Source: Parasponia andersonii
Taxonomy: Eukaryota; Streptophyta; Magnoliopsida; Rosales; Cannabaceae
Assembly: GCA_002914805.1 (NCBI GenBank)
Contig: JXTB01000027.1
Coordinates: 553,751-617,750 of the forward strand
DNA length: 64,000 nt
Direction: 5' to 3'
Below, piece by piece: positions 1 to 12,018 of this stretch. Made by a program: the position numbers and the translations under genes. Each line of letters opens with the position of its first letter. Position 1 is the stretch's first letter. The notes under the pieces are model-generated. The model was given only the letters and a program-made list of their open reading frames with translations, searched no databases and was not told the DNA's origin.

Positions 1-580
1 ATATCTGTAAGCTACATTCTCAGCTACTCATCTCACCATACTCCTAAGATACAAGTACTTCGATCTGTTTAAAATACAAATATTTAACAAGTATGTCAAA
101 GAACATAATATTATAAATAGGAGTCTATAACTACTCAGGATTAAGACTGATCTGCATATGATCATCTAGTGACATTATTTGAACTCTTAATAGTTAACAG
201 AATTTATGTGAGATTCAAATCATATCTGGTCCAGTCCTATATAATCAAATTATATAAAGTACCTCCATTGTGATGTCAACACATCAATAGTCCAGATAAA
301 ACTATTACATTCTCAATGTTAATTGACTGTACTAATAATATTTAATTAAAGATCTCAAACTTTAATTAATTATTATGGACTATATTTAGTTTATTATCCA
401 TAAATTTAATCCTCATGTATATAACACTTATATACTAAATTTGTAGTCACATAAATAAACAAAGGATTTTCTGATATTTAAAAACATACCAATCATGCAC
501 AAATTCAAATAGAAAAATGTCATTTTATTAATTCAACAAATATCTAAAATATACATTATTTTAGGGCATAAACCCTAACA
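1..580 (-). mobile_element. Partial LTR, probably Ty1/copia
   Basis: Read on the minus strand from base 580 the sequence begins TGTTAGGGTTTATGCCCTAA, a terminal sequence often seen on LTRs of plant copia elements, and then runs through AT-rich DNA with no coding capacity to the window edge. The other LTR end and any internal region lie outside the window, so whether this is a solo LTR or part of a longer element cannot be told. Family assignment rests on the terminal motif only. Confidence 0.5.
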
Positions 581-1229
581 ATACCAACCCCTAAGTGCCA
601 TTTAGCCTAATTTCTTTATGTTTTATGTTGCCTCAACTCAAAAAGCACATACTCATAAACTTAATGTACTTCCAATTATAATGGACCGTAAAAACAAAGA
701 CCAGTTTCAGTTAAAGACAAAGCCCACACATCAACTTTAACTTATAAATTTTTTTATGAATGTGATAATAAGATTATTATGCAGCGATTTTATATCAGTA
801 TAAAACTCATCGGGTGCAATTATAATATACTTACAAATTAAAATTTTAAACGAATTATTGGTACATTTTTTTCTACTTCTATTTTGCTAAAAAATTTTGC
901 TTTATGCCTCTCTCAATTAAGATCATGACACGTCTCCCTGTTTACAAATTATTAGTTGTACATAAAAATAAAAAATTAAAAAAAAAAAGGTCTTGGCTCT
1001 AATTATTTCATGATTAAGTTTAGCTGGTGATAACAATGATGGCCCATGGCCAAGTGGAAATAGAGAAGTTTAACAGCAATTTTCTTCCCGAATAAATTTC
1101 AATGGCATAGTGAAACTAACAAACAGTTGCACTGCGGGAACCAAGATGCTCTTATTGCTATAGACAGAGTTAATGATATAAAAATACTCCGGAAAAATAA
1201 TTGGTCTAATGGCTAGTGCATCTTCGAAG

Positions 1230-1425
1230 GATTTTGACAAAATGGATTAACTCAAATAGTAAGAGCACCCACTACTTAGGATCTTGGTATTAGGTTTGAA
1301 TCACACCAGGAGTAGACGTGAAAACCTATTATCCCTAACTGGGTAGGGTAGGGATTGAGAAATAGTTGGCATTTTTCTTTAATTTGTAATAAATTGAAGT
1401 CATTAGTTAAGTCCTACTTTAAAAA
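1230..1425 (+). mobile_element. tRNA-derived SINE
   Basis: A polymerase III-like internal promoter is visible: an A-box-like TAGTAAGAGC at 1258-1267 and a B-box-like GGTTTGAATC at 1293-1302, spaced as in a tRNA. Around them is the tRNA-like context CTCAAATAGTAAGAGCACCC. A non-coding body follows to about 1425. This is the normal build of a plant SINE (tRNA-related head, unrelated body). It is not a functional tRNA gene because the acceptor stem is not evident. The 3' end and target duplication are not resolved. Confidence 0.55.
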
Positions 1426-2575
1426 AATGATATAAAAATACTCTAATTTTGAATTTTTTTTATAAAATATAACTTGACTTTTAAATTTCTATAAATTAAT
1501 ACTCTTATTTTTAAAATCTATAAATTAATACCCTAATTTTAAAATTTTACAAATAAATACATTTAAAATTCCTATAATTTAATACCTTGACTTTTTTTTT
1601 TAATAAATTTGTACTACATGCAAATTAAAAGATGCAAATAACCCTTTTGATCTCTCATTCCAATTTTTTTTTGTTCATTTCTCTCGAATGAAAAGTTAAA
1701 CAAACTAATTTCATTAGTATTTAATAAGTTTATTGAGTAAACGAGGTGTACAACCTTCTTTTTATTATCAAAACTAATTAATTAGACATCAAGAGTACAA
1801 ATTCGCAGAAATTTCAAATATAAAATTATTAATTTACAGAATTCAAAAGTCAGAGAATTAATTCGCAGAATTATAAAAGTAAGGGTAGGAATAGTAATGG
1901 AGCAGATCGATTACGGTTTTTTAATTATCTATCTCATCCTTGAAAGCCAATCCCAATACCATACCTACCCCATTAACCATTGTTTTAGATGTAGGAACGG
2001 TGTGGATATTAACTAACGGATAACGAGAAAAATTATGGTTATCCATTACCCATTAATAATAATAAAATATTAAAAAAATTAAGATGAAAATACTAAATTT
2101 TTTCATAATCAACAAAATATAAAACACATCAATATATTAATATTTTTTAAACTCTAAAATTAAAATAAATAAATATATATAAATCTCCAAATTCATTATT
2201 TTACTAAAGATATAAGAATATAGATAGTGTAAAATTAAATAAATATTTATATGTATAATAATTTTTCTATATATATATATATATATATTGGAGCGGGTAT
2301 GGTGCAGATTATGCTAATACCGTCCTCGCACCATACCCGCATATTAACAATATAGTTATTCCTCGCTCCAGTCATTTTTCCCGCTTGAGCAGTTTTTCTC
2401 TTTCCTATTCAGATCGGATAACCATAGATACTCATAACCATGCGTTATATTGTCATCCCTAAGTAAAAGTATTAATTTACAAGATTTTAAAAATTAGGAT
2501 ATTAATTTATGGAAATTCAAAAATCAAAGTATTTTTCAAGTTAAAAGAGAATTTTTATATAATTATGCCCGTGTA
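1425..2575. mobile_element. Non-autonomous element with long AT-rich inverted repeats
   Basis: The left arm (about 1430-1590) is built of degenerate units of the type CTATAAATTAATACCCTAAT. The right arm (about 2460-2570) carries the same sequence in reverse orientation. A further inverted block lies at 1795-1900. The interior holds a GC-richer inverted motif, GGTATGGTGC at 2297 against GCACCATACC at 2329. There is no coding sequence. The structure fits a foldback or Mutator-like non-autonomous DNA transposon. Exact ends and target duplication were not resolved. Confidence 0.42.
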
Positions 2576-3271
2576 TATATATATATATGTTAATTATTTA
2601 CCAACTTATAAAAGTTGCATCAAATGGTATTCGTAAGCCTAAAAAGACGTTCCCCGAATAATAGATCACTAGCCTGCAGTGAAAAGTTGATTTTGATTGG
2701 GCGAGGAACATTTTTTGGTTCATCAAATTAATATATAAACTCAAAAAATCAACCATTCTTATTCAAATCCTTTCCCCGAACACATATATGATGACTACCT
2801 CACATCAGGAACATTAATAAATAACAAGCAAACACGAAAGAAGGAACACTATACCATTATGTATAGTAGAAGAAGGGCACTACGTGCGCTGCTAATTATA
2901 ATGATTTTGAATATATATCAATCAATGACTGAACAATTTACAATGAATGACACAGTGTAAACGTATGTTTTCTCCTGTATACATGATTGGTACAGCAAGA
3001 TAAAATTTAAAAATAAACAAAAAAAACAACTTCAAAGATAATTAAAAAAAATCTAAAATAAAACTAAAGGAGGTGTATAAGAGTTAGTTGTCATTTGTTG
3101 GCCAAGAAAAAAATGATGATGGATGAAGCAGCTCACTGATTAATCTTGTTTCCGAGAAGCGCCTAACCATGCTCATTTGAGTTCCTTCAACAAAGCAATA
3201 TCAGAAAAAACCAAGCTAGCCCATATTAAGGTGGTAATAATAAAAATCAAATTATCGCTCGTTTCCATAGA
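2576..3271. other. Non-coding stretch downstream of the PIP gene
   Basis: AT-rich sequence without a convincing coding region or repeat structure. It presumably includes the 3' untranslated region of the minus-strand peptide gene. Confidence 0.5.
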
Positions 3272-3472
3272 TCAGTGACCGCGTCCCCTACGGCTTGGTC
3301 CAGAGTAAGCTTGGCTTATAATGAAACTCTTTATAGACGAAATAGTGGACTGCTCATCTTTCAAAATTCTTGAACACTCGACGACATGCATCGAGCAAGA
3401 AAGCAAGAGGGAGAAGAAGATGATCAAAAAAAGGACATTGAAAGTCCTTAAAAGAGAATTATGAGATTTCAT
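3272..3472 (-). CDS. PIP-type secreted signalling peptide precursor
   Basis: A single-exon gene of 66 codons. The N-terminus is a signal peptide with a long hydrophobic stretch (about residues 10-27, FNVLFLIIFFSLLLSCSM) and probable cleavage near residue 33. A short variable region follows, and the protein ends in SGPSRRGRGH. That ending matches the SGPSxxGxGH signature of the PAMP-induced secreted peptide (PIP/PIP-like) family. In Arabidopsis the processed C-terminal peptide is released to the apoplast and PIP1 is perceived by the receptor kinase RLK7 to amplify immune signalling; other members act in root growth and stress. The proline in the core is the usual hydroxylation site. The length is at the short end for the family, with one copy of the core. 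A (GA)n tract (minus-strand sense) lies about 40 bases upstream, in the likely 5' leader. The family call is firm; the exact member and its inducer are not known. Confidence 0.85.
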   Translation of the reverse strand: MKSHNSLLRTFNVLFLIIFFSLLLSCSMHVVECSRILKDEQSTISSIKSFIISQAYSGPSRRGRGH

Positions 3473-3512
3473 TTTGATTCTCTCTCAGTACTTCTTTCTC
3501 TAACTCTGATCA

Positions 3513-3560
3513 GGCTCTCTCTCTCTCTCTCTCTCTCTCTCCCCCACACACACACAGAGG
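3513..3560. repeat. (CT)n/(CA)n microsatellite in the PIP leader region
   Basis: About 14 CT units followed by a short CA run, 40-90 bases upstream of the PIP start codon on the opposite strand sense. GA-rich leaders are common in plant genes, so this may lie in the 5' untranslated region. Confidence 0.85.
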
Positions 3561-4206
3561 CTCTAGCTAGTTTAGGATATTTTTTCTTATGGGAGACACA
3601 AATATAAATAGTCTATGGAGCGTCGGTGATATCAGTCGGGAAAATAGTAGAATATGTTGTTTATGAACAACATGATTTATAATTTCTTTGATTTGACTAT
3701 TGGTTACGGTGGGCTGCAATTATACGGTGTGAGTTTGCTTTCATATATACGTTTTGAATAAATCTTAGGAGTTCGAAATTAAACTTGTAAAAAAACTCAT
3801 GCGTTGACTATTGAATGCCATATCTTTGTAAGAGTAGGAGATTGGAAAAAGTCAAATTGTTGGACAAGGAATAAAATATAAGTTGGTGCGATTTTGTTGT
3901 ACGATATACTATATGATCTAACACTTTTCGCTTATTAAGTCTCTTCATATCCACATTTGTTTCAGCCCAGTACGTGTTTTTGTTGGCCCTTTTCCAACTG
4001 TATATTTTTCCTTTATGACCAAGCTCAATACCTAAAGTCTTGTGCCCTTTTTAGCCGACTCACCTACTCCGAAACAAGTCTATCGCAACTCGGCTCCCTC
4101 TATCTCTCTTCATGTCACAGTTTCTTGCCACGCACGCAGCAACAATTGCCTACTTCTTTTTACATTAAACTAATTCCTAAGTTAGCATAGCAATAAGTTG
4201 CTTTTT

Positions 4207-4244
<38 letters not shown>

Positions 4245-6025
4245 ATTGTTATCTTGATCTAAAAATAACAATATTATTTTTTATGAGAGAACAAAAATAT
4301 GAGATTAAAAAATATCGCTATATATACATAAATATATGTGGCAAAAGGAATGGCAAGAGTAGGTGATTCACACGTATGCATAATCAATTTTCTTTTGATT
4401 TTTCAGAGTGCCAAACAATTAAAACACCGTGTTTCACTTGACCAAATGAGAGAGATTGACTGCGGAGAACACAAATGATATATCCATACATGTGTATAGT
4501 TTGGTCGAAAATTAAGCACGAAGGATTTGATTACTTATTTTTCAAATGCAAAATAAAATATATGAAATCTTTTCTTTTCTTTCACTTGAAAATGTGTTTT
4601 CAGGATTGACTTCAAAGTGAACGGGTAATCTATTGATATTAATTATTGTATGACGAACTCCTCTTTTATTTAATTTGCAATTTTCTTAAATTACTAAAGT
4701 ACTGAACTCAAAGTATGACTACTAATAAAGTTAACGAGATTTTAGGTAGCTAGAGAATGGTATGATGACGATCGATTATACAGGAAAAAAGAAAAGAGTA
4801 TGACTATTGATCAACAACTATTATTCTTTTCAAAATGAGAATGTTTCAAAGACCATGAACTCTTTTTTATATAATAGTATACGTAGTCTAATGTTTCGCC
4901 AGCGAGCTAGCTAGACTAGTCTTAAATAAACGAACGCGTACATACGCGCGCGCTTGAGAAATTGCTTTTTAAGGCAAACTTGGGAATACTTTGGATCACA
5001 TATTAATAGATATGGATCATGATGATCTCTATTTTGTTTTTTTTTTTTGAAATAACTAGTAGACACTTCCCTTTTTAAAAAAAAAAATTAACTAATAGGT
5101 ACTTTCAAACAATATCCATTTACCTATAAATTAGCAATTCGAATATATAGTCATTTAATGCGGAAGTACCTAACTGTATAGCTGCATGAAGGGATGCTTA
5201 CATGCATAATCATAGACATTCACAATTAGTACAGGATTTTAGCAAACATTAACTCATAATAACAAAATTACGGTATAGACATCAAAACTTTTATAGCAGA
5301 GACTAATTAATACTCTCCGACTTCTGACTAACTTATTTCAAGTTCAATATAGGAAACAGTACCGCCTTCTTTATACATTCATGGACAAGAAAAAATATGA
5401 CTTTTCATGCGTATTATTAATGTTGCTCTGATTAAATTTCCATTACCATAACTATGCTCAAAAGTTGCAAGCGTACTGCGTTGTACTATCGTTTCAGAGT
5501 CTGTCGATTACCTGGTCTTATAGCCCACGGTCATATATATATCGTTCTTTGGTACACAGTATAAAAATCAATGCCGATAATATATAATTATCAATTACTA
5601 ATTAGCACCATTGGTATGACGAGTTTATAATATTGTTTGTAACTTCAATCTTCAACAGGTGCCTAGACATGACGATTTATGCTAGTTAGCCTCAAAATTT
5701 CAAATACCAGATTGCAGAACTTTTGTCAAGTCTGAACGTCAGTCGTGGATTTCAATTTATCATGCTTTTTCTATTGCTAATTTTCAAATTGATTAGTTTT
5801 TTCAAACTTTCTGAAGAAAATTTTGGCACTTGACATAAATATTCCTTAAAGTTTCAAATTATGAGGTCAACGAGGTTCGTGAGGCCAAAAAAGGAAACGG
5901 ATCATTTTCAAACTTCGGGTCAATATTTGCTTCCTATGCCCACAATTCTGAAATTCTTTGTTGCGTGGGATACCAGATACCTGAAACCCGTAATAATTCC
6001 ACTCACACACAGAGAGACAGAAAGC

Positions 6026-6097
<72 letters not shown>

Positions 6098-7986
6098 CGT
6101 GATATTTCATAACTATCTTCACAATATTTATCTTAAAAGTATATAAAATTCATCTAAAAAAGAGAAAAAAAATTACAAGTTACGTATGTATGTTACTCTA
6201 ATTCCCTCTTCTTGTTTTCCTTTCCGACTTAGAAATGAACTCTGAAAATGTACAGTACTGTAAGACCTGACTGGAATTTGTATAAAGCTCGATCCTCACC
6301 TGTCATTGAATATTAACTATGCTTCTGAACACTCGTTTATCGGACCAGGTCGAAATCAAATAAATCCTGGCCTTGAATTTGGAAAAAGAGACCACCCATC
6401 ATACTAAGTTATCAACAATTCAATCTTCCATTGAAGGCGCACAACTAGGAGCACTGAGGCTTAAGAAGACCAGAAACTTGGGCAAGCTCTGGCGGTTCCC
6501 CTTAAACTGCCAAGAGAAGATCGTACATAAGCCAATCATCTTCATGATCCCAAGTTTTTGACAATTTTACTCGATTTTACACACGAATCAATCATGCTTT
6601 TTGTGGACAGTTCCGGAAATTCTTAAAGTAGAACTTATCCACTAATCTTATAGATGCAGAAGCAGACAAGCACTTCAAGTTGTGGATGTTACTAACTTCC
6701 ATAAACCTAAGATGAGAACCAAAAAACAATGTAAGCAACTCTAAAGTTTTATTCCCTTTTTTTTTTTTTTTCGGTGCAACTCGAGGATAAAGCTCTACAG
6801 TTCAGCATATGCAAAGCCATAAGGCCTCATGGGAAAGTATATTGAAAGGAAATACTAAAACTTGAACCTTATTTGAGGTGAAACGCATGCCTAAAAATTG
6901 CAGATTCAGAAATAAAGACTGAAAAAGACACCTGTAGTTTGACTGGCTGGGTAATGGAATGACATGGACGGCGGTAAAATTAAGAAAATGCCACAAGAGA
7001 TGGCTAGAAAAACCTATCAGCAACTGGAACAGTTCCAATGTTGTGGGCATCATGTATTCCTGACCTGAAATTGATTTTAACAATGCTTAATTAAAGTGAT
7101 TGAGAGCAAAGACAAAACGCATGGAGATACATAGGGTAATTCAACTTGGAATTTAGTTCATGACTAACCAAGTAACTAAATGATATTAAATATATTCCGA
7201 TCCAAAATGAATATGACTTTTATGTTCACAAACTTGGTTGTGTTTTCTACTTGCATTTATTTAGATCAAATGTCATATGAATTAATTTAAACGAAAAAAG
7301 AGCTCGAAAAATGTCACCAGAGAACATGACATAGAATGCCTAAGGGTGTCTAGCTGTAACGAAAACATCTAATATAGAGGGTTAAGAAGACAAACCACGT
7401 GAATGAGAACAACATTTATTTAACATAATAAGCTACAACAAACTACATTAATCCCCACCCCCCACCCCCCCTCTCCTCCCAAAAAAATAAAAAAGAAAGA
7501 AACAAAACAAACTCTTTGTCGGAGATGTAGTAAACTTAGAACGGAAGTTCCATCAAACAGTTTAATAGTATGATCGATCTATATGTACACATGAATACGT
7601 AGGAACGAATGGTAACCAAATTTAAGAGTTGGAGAGACATGACTAACTAAACTAATCCACTAATCACAAGTAAATTTCCAACCTCACGTAGAAGATGCCC
7701 AAGTATCTGACTTATCACTTGAAACGCAAGTCAATCCAATGAGCTGGACATTCGACGTTGTACCAAATCTCTTCAATTCTTGACCATCTACTTGAGTTAA
7801 AAGACCAGCACTAATTTATTCCCACCACTGATGTTCCGCCAAAAGGAAATAAGACTAGGTATAATAGAAGAATCTTACCTCAGACGTGACAACCCAACTC
7901 TCGGATGTTGGAGTAATTCATTAAGAATTACCAATTGTGATTTGTACCCTCTCCACTATGGATGTGGGTGCGTCTCATATGAAGCA
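3561..7986. other. Intergenic region between PIP and REV1
   Basis: No coding region supported. Contents seen: (TA)n at about 4214-4238, a long (GA)n tract at 6010-6095, and otherwise AT-rich single-copy-looking sequence. The short open frames here have no recognisable domain and no splice partners. The right part (about 7.5-7.98 kb) should include the 3' untranslated region of REV1. Confidence 0.5.
6010..6095 (+). repeat. (GA)n microsatellite
   Basis: A nearly pure GA dinucleotide run of about 85 bases. It makes a spurious open frame of alternating Arg-Glu. Confidence 0.95.
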
Positions 7987-10900
7987 CTAACCAAAGGGTA
8001 AGTGCAAATTTCCTCCATAACTTTCACTCACAGAAGCCTGAAAAATTAGTTAAAGAAACAAAATCAGAAAAATGAGTTGCAATAAAGATCCAAATAAGAA
8101 GGGAAAAAAAGAGTAAAGATAATGTAATCTACTTCCTAATTTACCTAAAGCATTTAAAAATGAAAATGGTCTCTAGTCTCCTTCAGTCAATATAAAGCGA
8201 ATCAGAAATAGGTGGTAAAAGGAACCAATGTTAACCACTCACCTGAAGATAGGGAAAGACAGAGTCGTAAACATGTAAGAGAAACTTTGACTTTGGCATA
8301 AACCTGATGACCAATTAATGTAAAGATGGTTAAAGCATAGAGAAAACCAGACCAAATACTGTAAAACTTTAACAATAAAATTAAACAATGAAAAACAAAC
8401 AAACCATGGCATCTTTTTCCCTTAAGCAACCAACATAAGAAATCATTCAAGTATATACACAAAATGACTACATTTTTCCATTTTTTTGTGTATATAACAG
8501 AATTGGTATATCTTGACAGAAACTACAAAAATATGAAGTCTAGGGGTTGTAAGAACCCATAATGGTGGAGAAAAAACAGAACTCAACTGCAATATTAAAA
8601 TGAAAAAAAAAAAAGGCGCCAAAGGCTCTATCAGCAGGGTGACATTTAACTAGCAATCTGTTTATACCTTTGTAGCAGACGGAAACAAATATAGATCTCT
8701 TCAATATTTGAGTCGATCTTAAAGTTGACATACTGCTTGACAACCTCGGAAAACCTGTTTAAAGCTTCATCCCAACATTCATACCCTGTATCCGGAAGAC
8801 GCTGAAATTCCGAGGCAGTACATCGTAGAATTGAAGATAAATTTCCACTTGACCCTGACTTGTAATACATCTTGGCAAGAATATTCAATACAATACACTT
8901 GCTCTCGCTGAACTCATCAACCCACTTGGGAGGATTTCCAACCCAGAGTTTGTAGTTTGACACTGAGTAAGTGGATTCAAGATTATTCTCACCCTCAATG
9001 ATATTTAATGATTCCAGCAGATTTTTGGCAGGACTTGAGGAAGAATTTAAAGAAAGCCCTGGCTTCCTGTGTGCAGGAAGCTGCTCAAGTACATCAACTC
9101 TCAGTTCTTCAGGCAGTTGTTGCAGCACGCACGTATCTATTTGACTCAAAGACGAAGGCATTATATCAGTTTTCTCAAGATCCGGTTTCGGAATGGCCAA
9201 ATCATGGGATCCTACCTCAGAAGGCACTACTTGTACGTCTTTATGATGCTTTACCTATCAGAAGATACCAAATCATCTATTCATTTTAAGAGCAAACATA
9301 ATGGTGTACAACGAATCATTTCAAGGAAAACCCAAAGATATATGTTAATTTTCAGACAACTGTAAGAGCAAACTTTTAGTTGCAAAAAGTTTCCACAGTA
9401 CAGGCATATTGCCTAAGGAGCTTGAAAAAGCTGGAGAAAGATTTTTGTAGAAGATCACCTTTACATTTTTTTTCACTTCTCAATGACTATTCCCTCAGCC
9501 CTACCAGGAATCCACCCCCTCCAACACACCCATGAAATGTAACACTTTCTTCCTTCTGCTTCTGGAAGATTTTTTTTTTTTGGGGGGGGGGGGGGAAGAG
9601 AGCTAATCAAGCCAAAAAGCTTCTAGAGAATCTGCTCCATAGGATCTAAATAAAGCCACCACCCAGACACATAAAGTACTGGCAATTAGCAGAAACAAAT
9701 CATGGAAGAAAGAAAGAAAGTGGAAAAGTTTACCTCGTCTTCACTAGATAATTTGTCTGGATGCACCAGATTGTTAAAGGGAAGCTCTTCTTCCTCATTC
9801 ATTTTGCCTAGGTAAATGTAACAACAAACCCATTAAACCTTCAAGATAGGCATCTCCCTAATAGTAATAACCAAGAAAAAGACAAGCTTCTCATTTTTAT
9901 GATTAAGAGCAAGGCCAGTACCTTTGCCTTTACTTTTACTTTTAGCAACAAAATCATCTAACTTCCCTCCATAAATTTCGTTTAGCTCAGAAAAAATTTC
10001 TGGAGGAAGACTCCCTATAACTCCAAAATCAAGATGAGATAATGGTGGCGGTACTGAGGAGTTCGAGTTCAAGCTAGGTTCACCATTAGAGGGATGGTCA
10101 TCTACCGAATTTGTAACTATCTTTTCACATAACTTCTCAGGAACTCCATCGGATCTCATTCCCTCACCATCTGTGAAATGGGACATACTTCAGTATATCA
10201 ATCATGAACCATATGTGTTTGCACATATACTGCCTCTGGTAAGGATTTGCATTTAAGAGAGAGAGAGAGAGAGAGAGACTAGTATCACATTACCTACAAT
10301 TGCTTTTTTCCCTGCTACAGTGTAGCCATGTTTTTCAGAACTAGCTGAGGCAGACTTCAACCACGATTTCAAAGAGTTTTTCTCAGATCCTTTCAAACAA
10401 TAAAGACAATGGCAAGTTTGGTTATCAGGACGATGTCATGAACTTCCAATAAGGTCTAAAAGAAATGAACTGTCTAACTCAAGGTCACAACAATGAAATT
10501 TTGGCTGACATGAGCAAGTTAGCACGATATTGGAACTACACCGAGCGTGCCTGTCATAACACCACTTCAAATGATGCAACAACGTACCTTGCCTAAAAGA
10601 ATCTGCATTTTCAAGCTTGGAAACTTGCAAGCCAATACCCCTAATCTCCTTGACATCTAGGTATAAAATAATGAACAAGTCAATGTAAAGGAGCCAGAAG
10701 CAAATCAAAGTAGAAGATAAGGAACCATCTCGTTCCATGTCACCACTGGCATTAGTATTTGATAGAATGGCATTATCATTTTTGCCTTCACAATTTTTTT
10801 TTCTTGAAGAAAATCTTAGTTCCTGCTCGAGTGAAAGCGGGAATGACAGAAGTAAGAATAACAATGACACCTGTTACATTCCCAACTATAGAAATATACA

Positions 10901-11048
10901 GAAGACAATTAGGATTATTTAAAAATAAGATTATGTTCGTGGTAATTTTTGATTTCTGAAAATATGTGCTTTCTTGTGTGTTACTCAAAAATTAAAACAA
11001 CATAATTGAGCATAAAAAGTTAGAGACACATATGTATAGGTAAATATA

Positions 11049-11082
<34 letters not shown>

Positions 11083-11985
11083 GTGTAGGTAGTTAAGTTA
11101 GTTAGATATATAATGAGAACAAGCTGGTAATTTAAAGAACAGAAATGAAAAGGGACCACTTAACTGGAATCTAAGGGTGCTGGAATTTAAATAACTAAAA
11201 CTAAGAGTACTGAAACTTAAATAGCAGAAAACAAAATAATTGAAATTTAAATAACTGAAAATAGAGTTGCTGAGATATAAATTACAGGAATTAAAGTACT
11301 AAAAATAAAGAGTTGAAATATAAAGAAGACCAGTTAACTGTAGCAAGTATGAACTGAAAGATAAAATATTCAAAACTAAGATACTGAAAATAAAAGATGC
11401 TGCCTCAATGCAAAAACTACCATGAACATAGGGGTTAGGGTCTTGAATGGCTCAACCCTTATAAAGTTCTTTGAATGAAAATGAGATATATGTGTGTATA
11501 AAAGAAAGAATGGATGATGATTCGATGTATAAAATGTAGCTGTTTATAAGCTGACCATACCTTGATCATGCTTATATATTAGCATAGTTATGTAAAAGCA
11601 TGAAATACGGGCTTTAATGATCAACTAAAGACATGATTCCATGTTCCTTGATGTGCAAGAGAAATGGTGATAAATGATCAGCCACTTACGTACGAAAACC
11701 AGTGTTTATTATCATGCATAAAGTATGATTTTAGCCTGTAATATATGATGAAAGACAGCAACCAGCCACTGTTTACACAGAAACAGTAGCTGATTATGCA
11801 TGCAACAGTGAAGAAGAATGATTTCAGATGTATGGATGATGTTAAGATGTTGATCGTAGGCTAGGAAAATAGCCTTAAGTTATATATAGATGCAAAGGAG
11901 GAGTTTTAGGCTTATCGGGTGGGTGAAAATGAAAAAAAAAGTGAGAATTTCAGCCACTGTTATGGCTGAAAACGTGAGCAGCAGC

Positions 11986-12018
<33 letters not shown>

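Noticed and set aside
5861-6112. Open frame of 83 codons with alternating Arg-Glu
   Set aside because: It is a translation of the (GA)n microsatellite.
8646-9227. 193-codon minus frame as a gene of its own
   Set aside because: It is the main part of REV1 exon 21; the reading starts inside the exon and runs past its splice donor.
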